Shown here one piece after another: positions 9,231-16,906 of a DNA stretch of 64,000 nt. Positions within the stretch are counted from its first letter, which is position 1; each line of letters starts with the position of its first letter. Origin of the DNA: Oscillospiraceae bacterium (lineage in GTDB: Bacteria; Bacillota; Clostridia; Oscillospirales; Oscillospiraceae); assembly GCA_017461445.1 (NCBI GenBank), contig JAFTXW010000019.1:42145-106144 (forward strand), written 5' to 3'. The position numbers and the translations under genes were made by a program. The notes under the pieces are model-generated. The model saw only the letters and a program-made list of their open reading frames with translations. It was not told the DNA's origin and did not search any database.

Positions 9231-10228
9231 GCAATGACCTCCCGGATCTGCTGTACTTTCCGGTTCAGCTCCTCAAACTGGGGCGGCGTCAGAGACTGGG
9301 CACCGTCGCACAGGGCGCAGGCGGGATTGTTGTGGACCTCCACCATAATGCCGTCCGCTCCGGCGGCGGTGGCCGCAAAGGCCATGGGAGCCACCAGATC
9401 GGCCTTGCCTGTAGCATGGCTGGGATCGATTACTACAGGCAGGTGGGTCAGGTTGTGCAGCACAGGAACGGCGGAAAGATCCAGGGTGTTCCGGGTGTAG
9501 GTTTCAAAGGTGCGGATGCCCCGCTCGCAGAGGATAACGTTTTCGTTGCCCTCGCTCATGATATATTCCGCGCTCATCAGCAGCTCCTGCAATGTGTTGG
9601 CAAGGCCGCGCTTCAAAAGAACGGGTTTCTTGGTCTTGCCCAATTCCTTCAGCAGGTCAAAATTCTGCATATTCCGTGCGCCAACCTGGATAATATCCAC
9701 ATCGGCAAACAGGTCGAGGGTGGAGATATTCATAATTTCGGTAACGATGGGCAGTCCGGTGGCTTCCTTGGCCTTTAGAAGAAGCTGAATACCCTCGTTC
9801 TTCATGCCCTGGAAGGCGTAGGGGGAGGTGCGGGGCTTAAAGGCACCGCCCCGGAGAATATCCGCGCCTGCTTCCTTCACGGCCTGAGCCACTTCGATGA
9901 TCTGCTCCTCGGATTCGACACTGCAGGGGCCTGCAATCATGGCGAAATAGCCGCCGCCGATCCGGGCGTGGCCAACCTCCACGATGGTGTCCTTGGGATG
10001 GAACTTCCGGTTTGCCTGCTTGAAGGGCTCGGAAACACGCTTGACGGTCTCCACCATTTCTAGGCTTTTCAGCAGTTCCATATCCACCCGGCTGGTGTCG
10101 CCGATAAGGCCCAGAACGGTGACCTCGGCACCTTCCGAAATGTGGACGTCCAGATTCATATTCTTCAGCCAGTTCACCAGATGCTGGGTCTGCTGGGGGG
10201 TGGTTCCCTGTTTTAAAATGGCGATCAT
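9227..10228 (-). CDS. aroF: DAHP synthase, type I-beta with N-terminal regulatory domain
   Basis: 333 residues. It makes 3-deoxy-7-phosphoheptulonate from PEP and erythrose-4-phosphate, the entry step of the pathway. Residues 1-70 (MIAILKQGTTPQQTQHLVNW...) form the ferredoxin-like regulatory domain known from the Thermotoga enzyme, where it mediates Tyr/Phe inhibition. The catalytic barrel follows: AGPCSVESEEQ, RGGAFKPRTSPYAFQG, LKRGLANTLQELL, CERGIRTFE, and VIDPSHATGK. I chose the ATG at 10228 with AGGAG seven bases upstream, not the upstream in-frame TTG. It is the first structural gene after the attenuator. Confidence 0.95.
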   Translation of the reverse strand: MIAILKQGTTPQQTQHLVNWLKNMNLDVHISEGAEVTVLGLIGDTSRVDMELLKSLEMVETVKRVSEPFKQANRKFHPKDTIVEVGHARIGGGYFAMIAGPCSVESEEQIIEVAQAVKEAGADILRGGAFKPRTSPYAFQGMKNEGIQLLLKAKEATGLPIVTEIMNISTLDLFADVDIIQVGARNMQNFDLLKELGKTKKPVLLKRGLANTLQELLMSAEYIMSEGNENVILCERGIRTFETYTRNTLDLSAVPVLHNLTHLPVVIDPSHATGKADLVAPMAFAATAAGADGIMVEVHNNPACALCDGAQSLTPPQFEELNRKVQQIREVIA

Positions 10229-10242
10229 AGTAACATCTCCTG

Positions 10243-10278
10243 ACAAAAATAACGCCGCACGGGCAATTCGTGCGGCGT
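10243..10278 (-). terminator. Attenuator terminator of the aro operon leader
   Basis: Read on the minus strand, ACGCCGCACG and CGTGCGGCGT form a perfect 10-bp GC-rich stem around AATTGCC, followed by TATTTTTGT. It lies between the leader peptide and the first structural gene, only about 15 bases before that gene's start, so it must be conditionally bypassed. Confidence 0.9.
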
Positions 10279-10414
10279 CTTAAAATACCTTTTAAGCTCC
10301 TGAAAATCTCTGCAGCACAAATCGCTATTACTTTTCCTCGGTAAAAAAGTAATAGTAGCTAAAGTAAAACAGTGCAGCAGCGTTGACCATGGGTAGTCTC
10401 CTTGTACAGTAGCT
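10267..10414 (-). promoter_or_regulatory. Phe/Tyr ribosome-dependent attenuator leader RNA
   Basis: Three alternating helices can be drawn by eye on the minus-strand RNA. Segment 1 (10372-10381, GCUGCUGCAC, inside leader codons 4-7) can pair with segment 2 (10310-10321) in 8 of 9 positions. Segment 2 (UUUGUGCUGC, 10312-10321) can pair with segment 3 (GCCGCACGAA, 10267-10276), the 5' arm of the terminator, in 9 of 10 positions including one wobble. Segment 3 with segment 4 makes the terminator. A ribosome stalled on the aromatic codons would cover segment 1 and let 2:3 form (readthrough). A ribosome reaching the stop codon would cover segment 2 and let the terminator form. The geometry matches the trp/phe attenuators of enterobacteria. 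Confidence 0.85.
10328..10390 (-). CDS. Phe/Tyr-rich leader peptide of the aro operon
   Basis: A 20-residue peptide starting ATG with AAGGAG seven bases upstream and ending TAA. Codons 8-16 read F-Y-F-S-Y-Y-Y-F-F, i.e. eight aromatic codons out of nine (four Phe, four Tyr). It starts about 24 bases after the predicted transcription start and is followed by the competing helices and terminator described for this leader. Its job is to report charged tRNA-Phe and tRNA-Tyr through translation speed, not to make a functional product. No other peptide of this composition was noticed in the window. Confidence 0.92.
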   Translation of the reverse strand: MVNAAALFYFSYYYFFTEEK

Positions 10415-10420
10415 GCGGAC

Positions 10421-10449
10421 ATTATACCACGGGTGGTGGAATATTGCAA
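10421..10449 (-). promoter_or_regulatory. Sigma-A promoter of the aro operon
   Basis: Minus strand: -35 TTGCAA (10444-10449), 17-base spacer, -10 TATAAT (10421-10426). It is ideally placed to start transcription about 24 bases before the leader peptide ATG. Confidence 0.88.
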
Positions 10450-10466
10450 GAGGGGAAATACGGAAA

Positions 10467-11240
10467 TCAGACAATTTTTGCAAGAGCGGTAAGAATGCTA
10501 TTCAGGTCATCCGAAACGTTTTCAGGCTCTGTAAACATATGGGAAAACAAAGCATGGACATTTTCTTCAAAGTTTTCCGGAAGAATGGGGCAATTTTCCC
10601 GGCACAGCTGCAAAAGCCGCTTTTCACCGGGGTGGGTTTGCTCATTCAGGGCAAACAGGAGGTCAAAATAGGATTCCATAAAGGCCGAGACCCGGTGGTT
10701 GATGCTGACAAGGTCACCCCGCTTTACCGCTTTGTTGATCTGCAGCTCATAAGCAGGCATTGCGGCCCGGAGAAGCTTCCAGTTTCGGCTTATAATATCC
10801 TCCCGCAGCTTTGCGGGATAGGGGACATCGAAGCGGTGCTTGGTATCCGCGAGACGGCCGTTTTCATCGTAAACGATCTTGCAGGTACGCAGGTTATGCC
10901 ACATGCAGGTTGTGTAACCATTGCGGCCATGGCAGCTTTCCACCACGTCGGCCACATCTGCGGTAAAGTCATCCAGATTCCGGTAGAGAATGTCAATATC
11001 AATGCCGTTTTTGAGGGTGCAGTTGTCTTCATATTCCCAGAAATGATTGCCGATCTCCATGTAGGAGCAGTATTTGCGCAGAATTTCCCGGCGGATTTCG
11101 GCATCAATCGGGCCGGTGCAGTACAGGTAGACATCGTAATCCGATTTTTCATCATAGTGGGTGCCGGCCCGGGAGCCGCCCAGGGCAATGGCCTCAATTT
11201 CAGGAAGGGCTGCCAGTTCGGAAAACAGTTGGTTGACCAT
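10467..11240 (-). CDS. Nucleotidyltransferase-fold protein (DUF4037-like)
   Basis: 257 residues. The N-terminus has the DNA polymerase beta-type nucleotidyltransferase signature GGSRAGTHYDEKSDYDVYLY (GS motif plus the DxD metal ligands), with a further Asp at GIDIDIL as third acidic ligand. The rest is helical and resembles the substrate-binding half of DUF4037/aminoglycoside adenylyltransferase-like proteins. It could adenylylate a small molecule or a tRNA-like substrate; nothing here identifies which. It is a separate unit just upstream of the aro promoter, on the same strand. A resistance role is possible but unsupported. Confidence 0.75.
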   Translation of the reverse strand: MVNQLFSELAALPEIEAIALGGSRAGTHYDEKSDYDVYLYCTGPIDAEIRREILRKYCSYMEIGNHFWEYEDNCTLKNGIDIDILYRNLDDFTADVADVVESCHGRNGYTTCMWHNLRTCKIVYDENGRLADTKHRFDVPYPAKLREDIISRNWKLLRAAMPAYELQINKAVKRGDLVSINHRVSAFMESYFDLLFALNEQTHPGEKRLLQLCRENCPILPENFEENVHALFSHMFTEPENVSDDLNSILTALAKIV

Positions 11241-11338
11241 AGGAATCCCTCGTTTCGAAAAGTTTCGAAATCATTTTACATCCTATCCGGGGCATTTGCA
11301 AGAAAAACTTTCTGATAATCTCTACAACAAAACAACAG

Positions 11339-11364
11339 CGGCATCCGAACATTTTCGGATGCCG
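11339..11364. terminator. Hairpin after the VanZ-like gene
   Basis: CGGCATCCGA / TCGGATGCCG (10 bp) with loop ACATTT. On the minus strand it follows the VanZ stop by nine bases, but the U-tail (CTGTTGTTTTGTTG) is interrupted, so efficiency is uncertain. Confidence 0.65.
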
Positions 11365-11372
11365 TTAAAATA

Positions 11373-11966
11373 TTACCGATAGGCGAATTCCCAAACAAAA
11401 GAGGACAGGCAGGGCTGCAAAAAGAACATGACACCGAAGGTCAGAACGCAGAGAAGAGACAGGTCGTTGGTATCCTTCTGCGGCAGGATCGCGGGAACCT
11501 GTGTCATAAGGACCCGAGAGGCAGCAAAGCCCAGAATGGTGCCCAAGGTATTAGTGATCAGGTCATTCACGTCTGTAGCCCGGAAGGTAAACAGCTGCAA
11601 TACTTCAATCGACAGGGATGTAAAGAAGCCAAAGAGAGTGGTTTTGAAGATACTACCGTATTTCTCCCACAATACCGGGAGGAAAAAGCCCAAAGGGAGG
11701 AACAGAAGCAGATTCAGCAGGGAATTTTCCCAGTCGGAGAACATATAAAGGAAGGGAACAAAGTTTAAATTGGCATCAAAGCGGATATAGGTGACACTGG
11801 GCAGACCGACCAGCGTGTACATAGCTGCAAGATACAGGGTAAACACAAAATACGCGGCGGTTTTCATCCAATTTTGAAAACGGTATTGCTGCAGCAGCCA
11901 GAAGGCAGCCAGCAGGAAAGGGAGTGCGGGGAGAATTTCGATGCAGGCATTCAAAATTCTGCTCAT
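11373..11966 (-). CDS. VanZ-like membrane protein
   Basis: 197 residues with four or five hydrophobic helices: ILPALPFLLAAFWLL, TAAYFVFTLYLAAMYTLVGL, LLNLLLFLPLGFFLPVLW, LFGFFTSLSIEVLQLF, and VLTFGVMFFLQPC. The central NLLLFLPLGFFLPVL...SLSIEVLQLF...RATDVNDLITNTLGTILG stretch is the hallmark of the VanZ family (conserved LPLG, E, Q and DxNDxxxNTxG). VanZ-type proteins are associated with low-level teicoplanin or lipoglycopeptide tolerance, but most chromosomal copies have no proven function. The Zn-phospholipase-like gene lies 15 bases upstream on the same strand, so the two are probably cotranscribed. Confidence 0.88.
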   Translation of the reverse strand: MSRILNACIEILPALPFLLAAFWLLQQYRFQNWMKTAAYFVFTLYLAAMYTLVGLPSVTYIRFDANLNFVPFLYMFSDWENSLLNLLLFLPLGFFLPVLWEKYGSIFKTTLFGFFTSLSIEVLQLFTFRATDVNDLITNTLGTILGFAASRVLMTQVPAILPQKDTNDLSLLCVLTFGVMFFLQPCLSSFVWEFAYR

Positions 11967-11981
11967 AATGATCTCCTAAAC

Positions 11982-12533
11982 TCAAATAATCCGCGGAGTA
12001 AACAGAATGGCCAGCACACAGCAGCAGGCGGTCAGGGCAAATTCCGAATCGGTGTGGATATCCACAGGCTGGCGGATGTACTCCCGGTGGTAGCTGTAGA
12101 TGGCCTCCATAATGGTTCGGGCAACTTTTACATCCACCTGGGGATCCTCCTCCAGGTATTGCAGGAAGTGATCCTGCAGCGCGACTTCATACTCCCGGTG
12201 ATCGCCCAGTTTGGTGGTAAAGGTGTCGTTGTGGGCGTAGGTGAAGGCATCGGCGGTGTAGTGGATCAGTTTGCCCAGGGTATAAAAATCCAGAAGGTTC
12301 AGCTTATCCTTATTCTCCAGCCGGGAGGAAATGGTACGCATATACCGCCGTGCGTTTTTGTAATTGTGCCCCCGGAGCCACTGGCACCGTAGAGAACCTT
12401 TCAGATATGTAGCGGGATTCCGATCCGGCTCAATGCAGCCCACGCGAAATGCCCGGATATACCGCTGAGGTATATCTTCCAGATAATGCTCTGCAAGATA
12501 AATTCCCAAATTACGATGACTTGCTCCCCGCAT
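11982..12533 (-). CDS. Zinc-dependent phospholipase C-like protein
   Basis: 183 residues. The pattern of histidines and acidic residues (SHRNLGIYLAEHYL near the start, GCIEPDRNP, GHNYKNA, LGKLIHYTADAFTYAHN, LGDHREYEVALQ) matches the zinc-dependent phospholipase C / S1-P1 nuclease helical fold, with HYxxDxxxxxHN as the metal site. No secretion signal is visible, so this is the short cytosolic family common in Clostridia, whose substrate is unknown. Three ATGs lie close together (12548, 12539, 12533); the last has GGAG seven bases upstream and was chosen. Confidence 0.78.
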   Translation of the reverse strand: MRGASHRNLGIYLAEHYLEDIPQRYIRAFRVGCIEPDRNPATYLKGSLRCQWLRGHNYKNARRYMRTISSRLENKDKLNLLDFYTLGKLIHYTADAFTYAHNDTFTTKLGDHREYEVALQDHFLQYLEEDPQVDVKVARTIMEAIYSYHREYIRQPVDIHTDSEFALTACCCVLAILFTPRII

Positions 12534-12606
12534 GCGCATACTCCTCATTTTAATTAATTATGCACATTGTAGCATATTTATGTCCGGAATTTGTGAACAA
12601 ACGCAA

Positions 12607-12639
12607 AAATCAGCCATTATCCTAAGGAATGGCTGATTT
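12607..12639. terminator. Hairpin with 12-bp perfect stem
   Basis: AAATCAGCCATT / AATGGCTGATTT around ATCCTAAGG. The A and T ends make it usable on either strand; on the minus strand it lies after the kinase gene and before the phospholipase-like gene. Confidence 0.75.
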
Positions 12640-12670
12640 CATGTGCGTATTTTGAACATATCAACAATAC

Positions 12671-12690
12671 AGCCCCGCCAAAGCGGGGCT
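12671..12690 (-). terminator. Hairpin 11 bases after the kinase gene
   Basis: AGCCCCGC / GCGGGGCT with a four-base loop immediately downstream of the Ser/Thr kinase stop. The following minus-strand sequence (GTATTGTTGA) is only moderately U-rich. Confidence 0.65.
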
Positions 12691-12700
12691 GCATGCAAAA

Positions 12701-15634
12701 TTACTTTACGGTAAAGGTGATATAGATCACGGCGGCGTTATTGAAATAGAGGCTCAGAGAATATTTGCCCGGCTCGGTGGGAGCAGTGGGGATATCCAGT
12801 TCGCCATAGTGGTAATCGCCGTCGTACCACAGGTCCTTCCAATTGATGGTATCGGTGGATACCAGGTCAGGCACGACACTGCCGTTCCCGTTCCGGAAGA
12901 CATACAATACAGACATCTCCCGCTCGTGGAGATAGAAGCCAATGCTGGACTGAAGCACCAGGGAGAGCTTATCGCCGGAGGAGAAGGTGTCAGAGAAGCT
13001 TTCCTTACCGACACTCTCGAAGCTCCACTCTCCGTCCGGAGTTTTCAGCAGGTGGCCGGTGATGCTGTCGGCGGACAGGGCCAGGTCGTTGTCGCTGAAA
13101 ATCTCAGGGGTGGGGGAAGTATAGGACTGTTCACCGCCGAATACGGAGGTATTGTCCGCAGCCTGGAGGGTGAAGGTGTAGGTGGCACTGGGTACCCGGG
13201 GGGAGATCACAGCGGTGGGCTCCTCGCACTTCATCACACTCTGCTTATCGCTTCCAGCAAAGCCGTACATCAGCAGCCAGCCACCCTCGGGGGCCTCGCC
13301 GTCAAATTCCCAGCTTACGGTCAGCTGATCGGGACTGCTTTCATCCACTTTCAGCGCGGTAATGGTGATGGGATTTGCGGTAATGCTTGCGCGGGTAGGC
13401 TGGGTCATGCCAAAGGCAGTAACCTCGATGGTATAGGACTGCTGCTTGTCAATTCCGGTGAAGGTGGCAGCATTTGAAGTGACCTCTTGGGTTTGCTCGT
13501 TGCCGTTGTTGTCGTAGCAGCGAACGATCCAGCTTTCCACTACCACATCCTCAGGAGAATCCCAGCGAATGGTCATGTTGCCTTCATTGATCGCGGTGAC
13601 ATGGACATTATCGGCCATAACGATCCGGGCTGCGGTGTATTCCAGTGTGGTTGCACCGATCAGCTGGGTATCCTCCTCACAGCTGAGCTGGAAGGTGTAG
13701 GTTTTGCCCACGGTCAGTCCCTTGATGGTCACATTGTGCCCGGAGAAGGTTTCGGTCTTGGGTTCTTCCTCCTCGGTGCTGTAGGTCAGCGTCCATTCCT
13801 TGGGCTCGCTGCCGTCTACCGTCAGACTCAGGATCGCAGAACCGTCCTCAGGGCCGATGGAGCCGGTAAAGCTGACCACATTGGTCTGGGAATCGGTGTT
13901 GAACATGTCTGTGGTCTTGCCAATGAGCTTGTGGAAGCCACTGATTTCCAGAGTGATCTTGTACTGGGAGTTGGGCAGAAGGTTTGTAAAGACTGCCTGG
14001 CCGTTTTCCAGGGCCTTTCGCTCAGAATTGCCGTATGTATCGGTGCAGATAACGTTCAGCAGCGTCTGATCGACGGCAGTATCCACGGTGACGGTCAGTG
14101 TATTCTGAGAGCCGTCCACCGTCAGACCGTCAATGGTCTGCAGATAATAATTCTGGTAATAGTGGATGCCGCCGAAGCCCAGCAGAGCCAGGAGCAGAAG
14201 GGTCACCACAGGGGCGAGCCAGCCGTGGCCAAACCGTCTGCGTTTGCGGTGATGCTTCCGCTTGACAGGCTTTGCCGGAATTTCTTCCTCCGGTTCCTCT
14301 TCGGGAGCATCCCCGTCTTCTTCCAGGGCATCCATGTCAAGGGTGAAGAGACTTTCATCCTCTTCGTCCGGTTCAGTGACAGGAATCTGAAGCTCCGGTA
14401 CGGAAAATACCTCTGCGGGGGGCTCCTCAATGGGAAGCTCCTCCGAGGTGGGCTCGGGACTTTCCACGACGATGGGTTCCGGCTCGGGAAGCGGGACTTC
14501 CTCAGGAACCACAACGGTTTCGGGAACCTCCCGGCGGATCAGCTCTTCCGCTTCCGACAGGATGGAGGTGGTCTCCTCGGTCACCTGGGTTTCTTCCATT
14601 CCCTCAGCGTCCTGCTCGGAGGGAGCGGTGTCATCGCTGACCATCTTTTCCATAAAGGCCAGCTCCTCCGGCTGCTTTTCCGCAGGCTTGGGAGCGTCTT
14701 CCAGAGCAACACCATCGGTATTGACGGGAAGCTTGGGGGTGACGGGGGTATTGTTGACGCTGTTGCGCTGCATATAGGCTACCAGTGCCTGACCCATTTC
14801 CATGGGATCCTTCCAGCGGTCCTTGGGATCGGGCGAAATGGCCTTCATAATGATCTCCGACAGCTCGTAATCCGCATTGACGGGGTTGGGGAAGGAATCC
14901 GTGGGCTCTTTAGTTGGCTCCGGCAGGGTGCCATCATTGTAGATCTGGTACAGGATCATACCCACAGCATAGGTATCCGCGGTTTCATTAAGCGTCCTCA
15001 TCGCGTCCTTTGTTTCGGGGGCGGAGTAGGCACTCATATATTTCCCGGGCAGGGAGGTATAGGCCAGAGAATCCAGTTCCACGAAACCCAGATCACCGAT
15101 GCGGTATTCCTTGTCCCGGGAAATATAGATATTTCCGGGCTTTAAGTCCACATACAGGTAACCTGCCTTGCGGCAGATGGCAAGGGCGTGGCACAGATCC
15201 AGCCCCAGGTTGATGGATTCCAGATGGGTCATGACATTGCGGCGCATGTACTTTTCAAGGGAACGCTTATAGGAACTGATCAGGTAGACCTGATATCCCA
15301 GTTTTCCTTCCTCCATGGGATCGATCTGCCAGCTATCGTAGGGCAGGAAGCCTTCCAGTCTGGCAAGCTTGCCCAGAATTTCCGCTTCCTTCACAACGCC
15401 GTCAGTTACTTCCTTAAAGTAATCCATAGCGTCGGCGGGGTCTTTATATGCGCCGGTCAGCAGCAGAGCATCCAGCTGCACCTGAGATGCAGGGATGGAT
15501 ATGATTTTTACGATGTACTTATTTTCTGATTTTTCCTTTATAGCCGGGCAGCAGCGGACACCATCGTGGCTGCTCATGGGATTGCCCATGACGAACCCGT
15601 CCAGCAAAGGAGAGATAAGTTTCGGTTCAGACAA
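12701..15634 (-). CDS. Transmembrane Ser/Thr protein kinase with Fn3/Ig-like extracellular region
   Basis: 977 residues. Residues 1-275 are a Hanks-type kinase: VKII Lys about 43, Glu-containing helix C, catalytic loop YVDLKPGNIYI (Asp 163, Asn 168), DLG in place of DFG (about 181), APE about 205. The HRD motif reads YVD and no canonical glycine-rich loop is seen, so it is a non-RD, divergent kinase. An acidic Pro/Glu linker (about 300-455) leads to a basic stop-transfer (KRKHHRKRRR) and one membrane helix (about 471-493). The outside part holds several beta-sandwich repeats resembling fibronectin III. The TTG at 15634 has AAGGAGG eight bases upstream; an in-frame ATG at 15664 lies in the -10 box and cannot be used. 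The type resembles PrkC/IreK but lacks PASTA domains. It is transcribed divergently from a similarly built membrane protein. Confidence 0.9.
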   Translation of the reverse strand: MSEPKLISPLLDGFVMGNPMSSHDGVRCCPAIKEKSENKYIVKIISIPASQVQLDALLLTGAYKDPADAMDYFKEVTDGVVKEAEILGKLARLEGFLPYDSWQIDPMEEGKLGYQVYLISSYKRSLEKYMRRNVMTHLESINLGLDLCHALAICRKAGYLYVDLKPGNIYISRDKEYRIGDLGFVELDSLAYTSLPGKYMSAYSAPETKDAMRTLNETADTYAVGMILYQIYNDGTLPEPTKEPTDSFPNPVNADYELSEIIMKAISPDPKDRWKDPMEMGQALVAYMQRNSVNNTPVTPKLPVNTDGVALEDAPKPAEKQPEELAFMEKMVSDDTAPSEQDAEGMEETQVTEETTSILSEAEELIRREVPETVVVPEEVPLPEPEPIVVESPEPTSEELPIEEPPAEVFSVPELQIPVTEPDEEDESLFTLDMDALEEDGDAPEEEPEEEIPAKPVKRKHHRKRRRFGHGWLAPVVTLLLLALLGFGGIHYYQNYYLQTIDGLTVDGSQNTLTVTVDTAVDQTLLNVICTDTYGNSERKALENGQAVFTNLLPNSQYKITLEISGFHKLIGKTTDMFNTDSQTNVVSFTGSIGPEDGSAILSLTVDGSEPKEWTLTYSTEEEEPKTETFSGHNVTIKGLTVGKTYTFQLSCEEDTQLIGATTLEYTAARIVMADNVHVTAINEGNMTIRWDSPEDVVVESWIVRCYDNNGNEQTQEVTSNAATFTGIDKQQSYTIEVTAFGMTQPTRASITANPITITALKVDESSPDQLTVSWEFDGEAPEGGWLLMYGFAGSDKQSVMKCEEPTAVISPRVPSATYTFTLQAADNTSVFGGEQSYTSPTPEIFSDNDLALSADSITGHLLKTPDGEWSFESVGKESFSDTFSSGDKLSLVLQSSIGFYLHEREMSVLYVFRNGNGSVVPDLVSTDTINWKDLWYDGDYHYGELDIPTAPTEPGKYSLSLYFNNAAVIYITFTVK

Positions 15635-15659
15635 GTGAATCGCCTCCTTAATCCACAAT

Positions 15660-15688
15660 ATCATATACTAAAATTATTAAAAAATCAA
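15660..15688 (-). promoter_or_regulatory. Promoter of the Ser/Thr kinase gene
   Basis: Minus strand: TTGATT (15683-15688), 17-base spacer, TATGAT (15660-15665). The predicted transcript starts about 20 bases before the TTG start codon. Confidence 0.75.
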
Positions 15689-15698
15689 CAGTTTATAC

Positions 15699-15727
15699 TT
15701 GTTTTTCCTTGGACGTGGTGCTATAAT
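15699..15727 (+). promoter_or_regulatory. Promoter of the zinc-ribbon/Ig-like membrane protein gene
   Basis: TTGTTT (15699-15704), 17-base spacer, TATAAT (15722-15727). It is divergent from the kinase promoter, the two -35 boxes being only ten bases apart. Confidence 0.72.
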
Positions 15728-15774
15728 GTGTCAAAATAATAGATAACTATACAAATTTGGACAGGAGGTATACA

Positions 15775-16893
15775 ATGAGCAAGGTTATTTGTGAGATTTG
15801 CGGCACTACTTACCCCGATACTGCTGAGAATTGCCCCATCTGCGGCTATTCCCGGGAACTGGGCTTTGGTGAGACCGTGGATGAGGACATTCTGGAGGCA
15901 GCTTCCGTCGGCCAGGAGAAGGGCGGGCATTTTGCTGCCGATACAACCAAAAAGAAAAAAAGGGAGATTTTTGACTTTGACGAAGTAAACGCCGAGGACG
16001 AGGTGGAAGTCGAAGAGGCAGAAGATTCCTACGATGAGGAAGATGAATACGACGAGGAGCCCAGATCCAACACGCTGCTTGTGGTGATTCTGGTGATCAT
16101 CATTACGCTGCTGCTGGCGGCTGCGGGATTTATTTTCTTCCGCTATTTCCTGCCGAATATGAACCAGACGGAGCCTACCATTGCGGAAACCGCAGGAACC
16201 TGGCCCACTGAGACCGCGGAAGTCCCTACCACTGAGCTGCGCATCCCCTGCGAGAGCCTGGTGCTGACCGGCGGTCTGGATACCCTGACCATGGAGGGCG
16301 GCAACTGGCTGCTCCATGTGGTGGTTGCTCCCACGGATACCACCGACAAGCTGATTTTTGTTTCTGAGGACGAGTCTGTTGTCACGGTGGATGAGAACGG
16401 CAAGCTGACTGCTGTGGGTGAGGGCGATACCTATGTTAACATCATCTGCGGCGAGAAGCAGATCCAGTGTCACATCGTGGTGGATTATTCTCTGGCTACG
16501 GAGCCTACCACGGAGCCCGAAACCATTCCTCCCGTAACCAACGCGGAGGAAACGGAGCCCGAGGAGACGAAGGCTGAAGAAGAAACCAAGGCAACGGAGC
16601 CTGATAAGGAAACCGAGCCGGAGGAAGAGACCGAAGCCACCAAGGCCACTTCTGCCCAGCTGAAGGATGTGACCCTAAAGCTGAAAAAGACGGACATCAC
16701 TCTGGGTGTGGGCTACAGCTACACCATTCCTCTGGACTGCGATCTGGATTACGACGAGATCGAGTGGTATGTAGAGGAAGAATTCATTGCCAAGGTGGAA
16801 AACGGTAAGGTCACCGCCCTGATGGCCGGTGTCACCGATGTAGTTGCCAAGTATGGCGATCAGATCGTGGAGTGCCGCATCCGCTGCAGCTGA
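15775..16893 (+). CDS. Zinc-ribbon, single-pass membrane protein with bacterial Ig-like domains
   Basis: 372 residues. The N-terminus is a rubredoxin-like zinc ribbon with paired CxxC (Cys 6, 9, 20, 23). A highly acidic cytoplasmic linker (about 65-95), one membrane helix (about 100-125), and an Ig-like domain of the Big_2 kind (the VVTVDENGKLTAVGEGDTYV stretch is diagnostic) follow. Then comes a Thr/Glu/Pro-rich spacer (about 240-295) and a second Big_2-like domain (IAKVENGKVTALMAGVTDV). The ATG has AGGAGG seven bases upstream; an in-frame TTG at 15757 is discarded. The order inside domain, acidic linker, helix, outside beta-domains mirrors the divergently transcribed kinase, so the two may act together. 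Function unknown. Confidence 0.82.
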   Translation: MSKVICEICGTTYPDTAENCPICGYSRELGFGETVDEDILEAASVGQEKGGHFAADTTKKKKREIFDFDEVNAEDEVEVEEAEDSYDEEDEYDEEPRSNTLLVVILVIIITLLLAAAGFIFFRYFLPNMNQTEPTIAETAGTWPTETAEVPTTELRIPCESLVLTGGLDTLTMEGGNWLLHVVVAPTDTTDKLIFVSEDESVVTVDENGKLTAVGEGDTYVNIICGEKQIQCHIVVDYSLATEPTTEPETIPPVTNAEETEPEETKAEEETKATEPDKETEPEEETEATKATSAQLKDVTLKLKKTDITLGVGYSYTIPLDCDLDYDEIEWYVEEEFIAKVENGKVTALMAGVTDVVAKYGDQIVECRIRCS

Positions 16894-16906
16894 TTTTGAA
16901 AGAACA

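Noticed and set aside
10249-10414. T-box or TRAP-type control for the aro operon
   Set aside because: No T-box core (GGTGG..CCGCG type) and no GAG/UAG repeats; the translated Phe/Tyr peptide with alternating helices explains the leader.
13487-15145. Long plus-strand frame opposite the Ser/Thr kinase
   Set aside because: Mirror of a real gene with clear motifs on the other strand.
14936-15664. ATG at 15664 as the kinase start
   Set aside because: It lies inside the -10 box TATGAT, so it cannot be in the transcript; TTG at 15634 with AAGGAGG is preferred.
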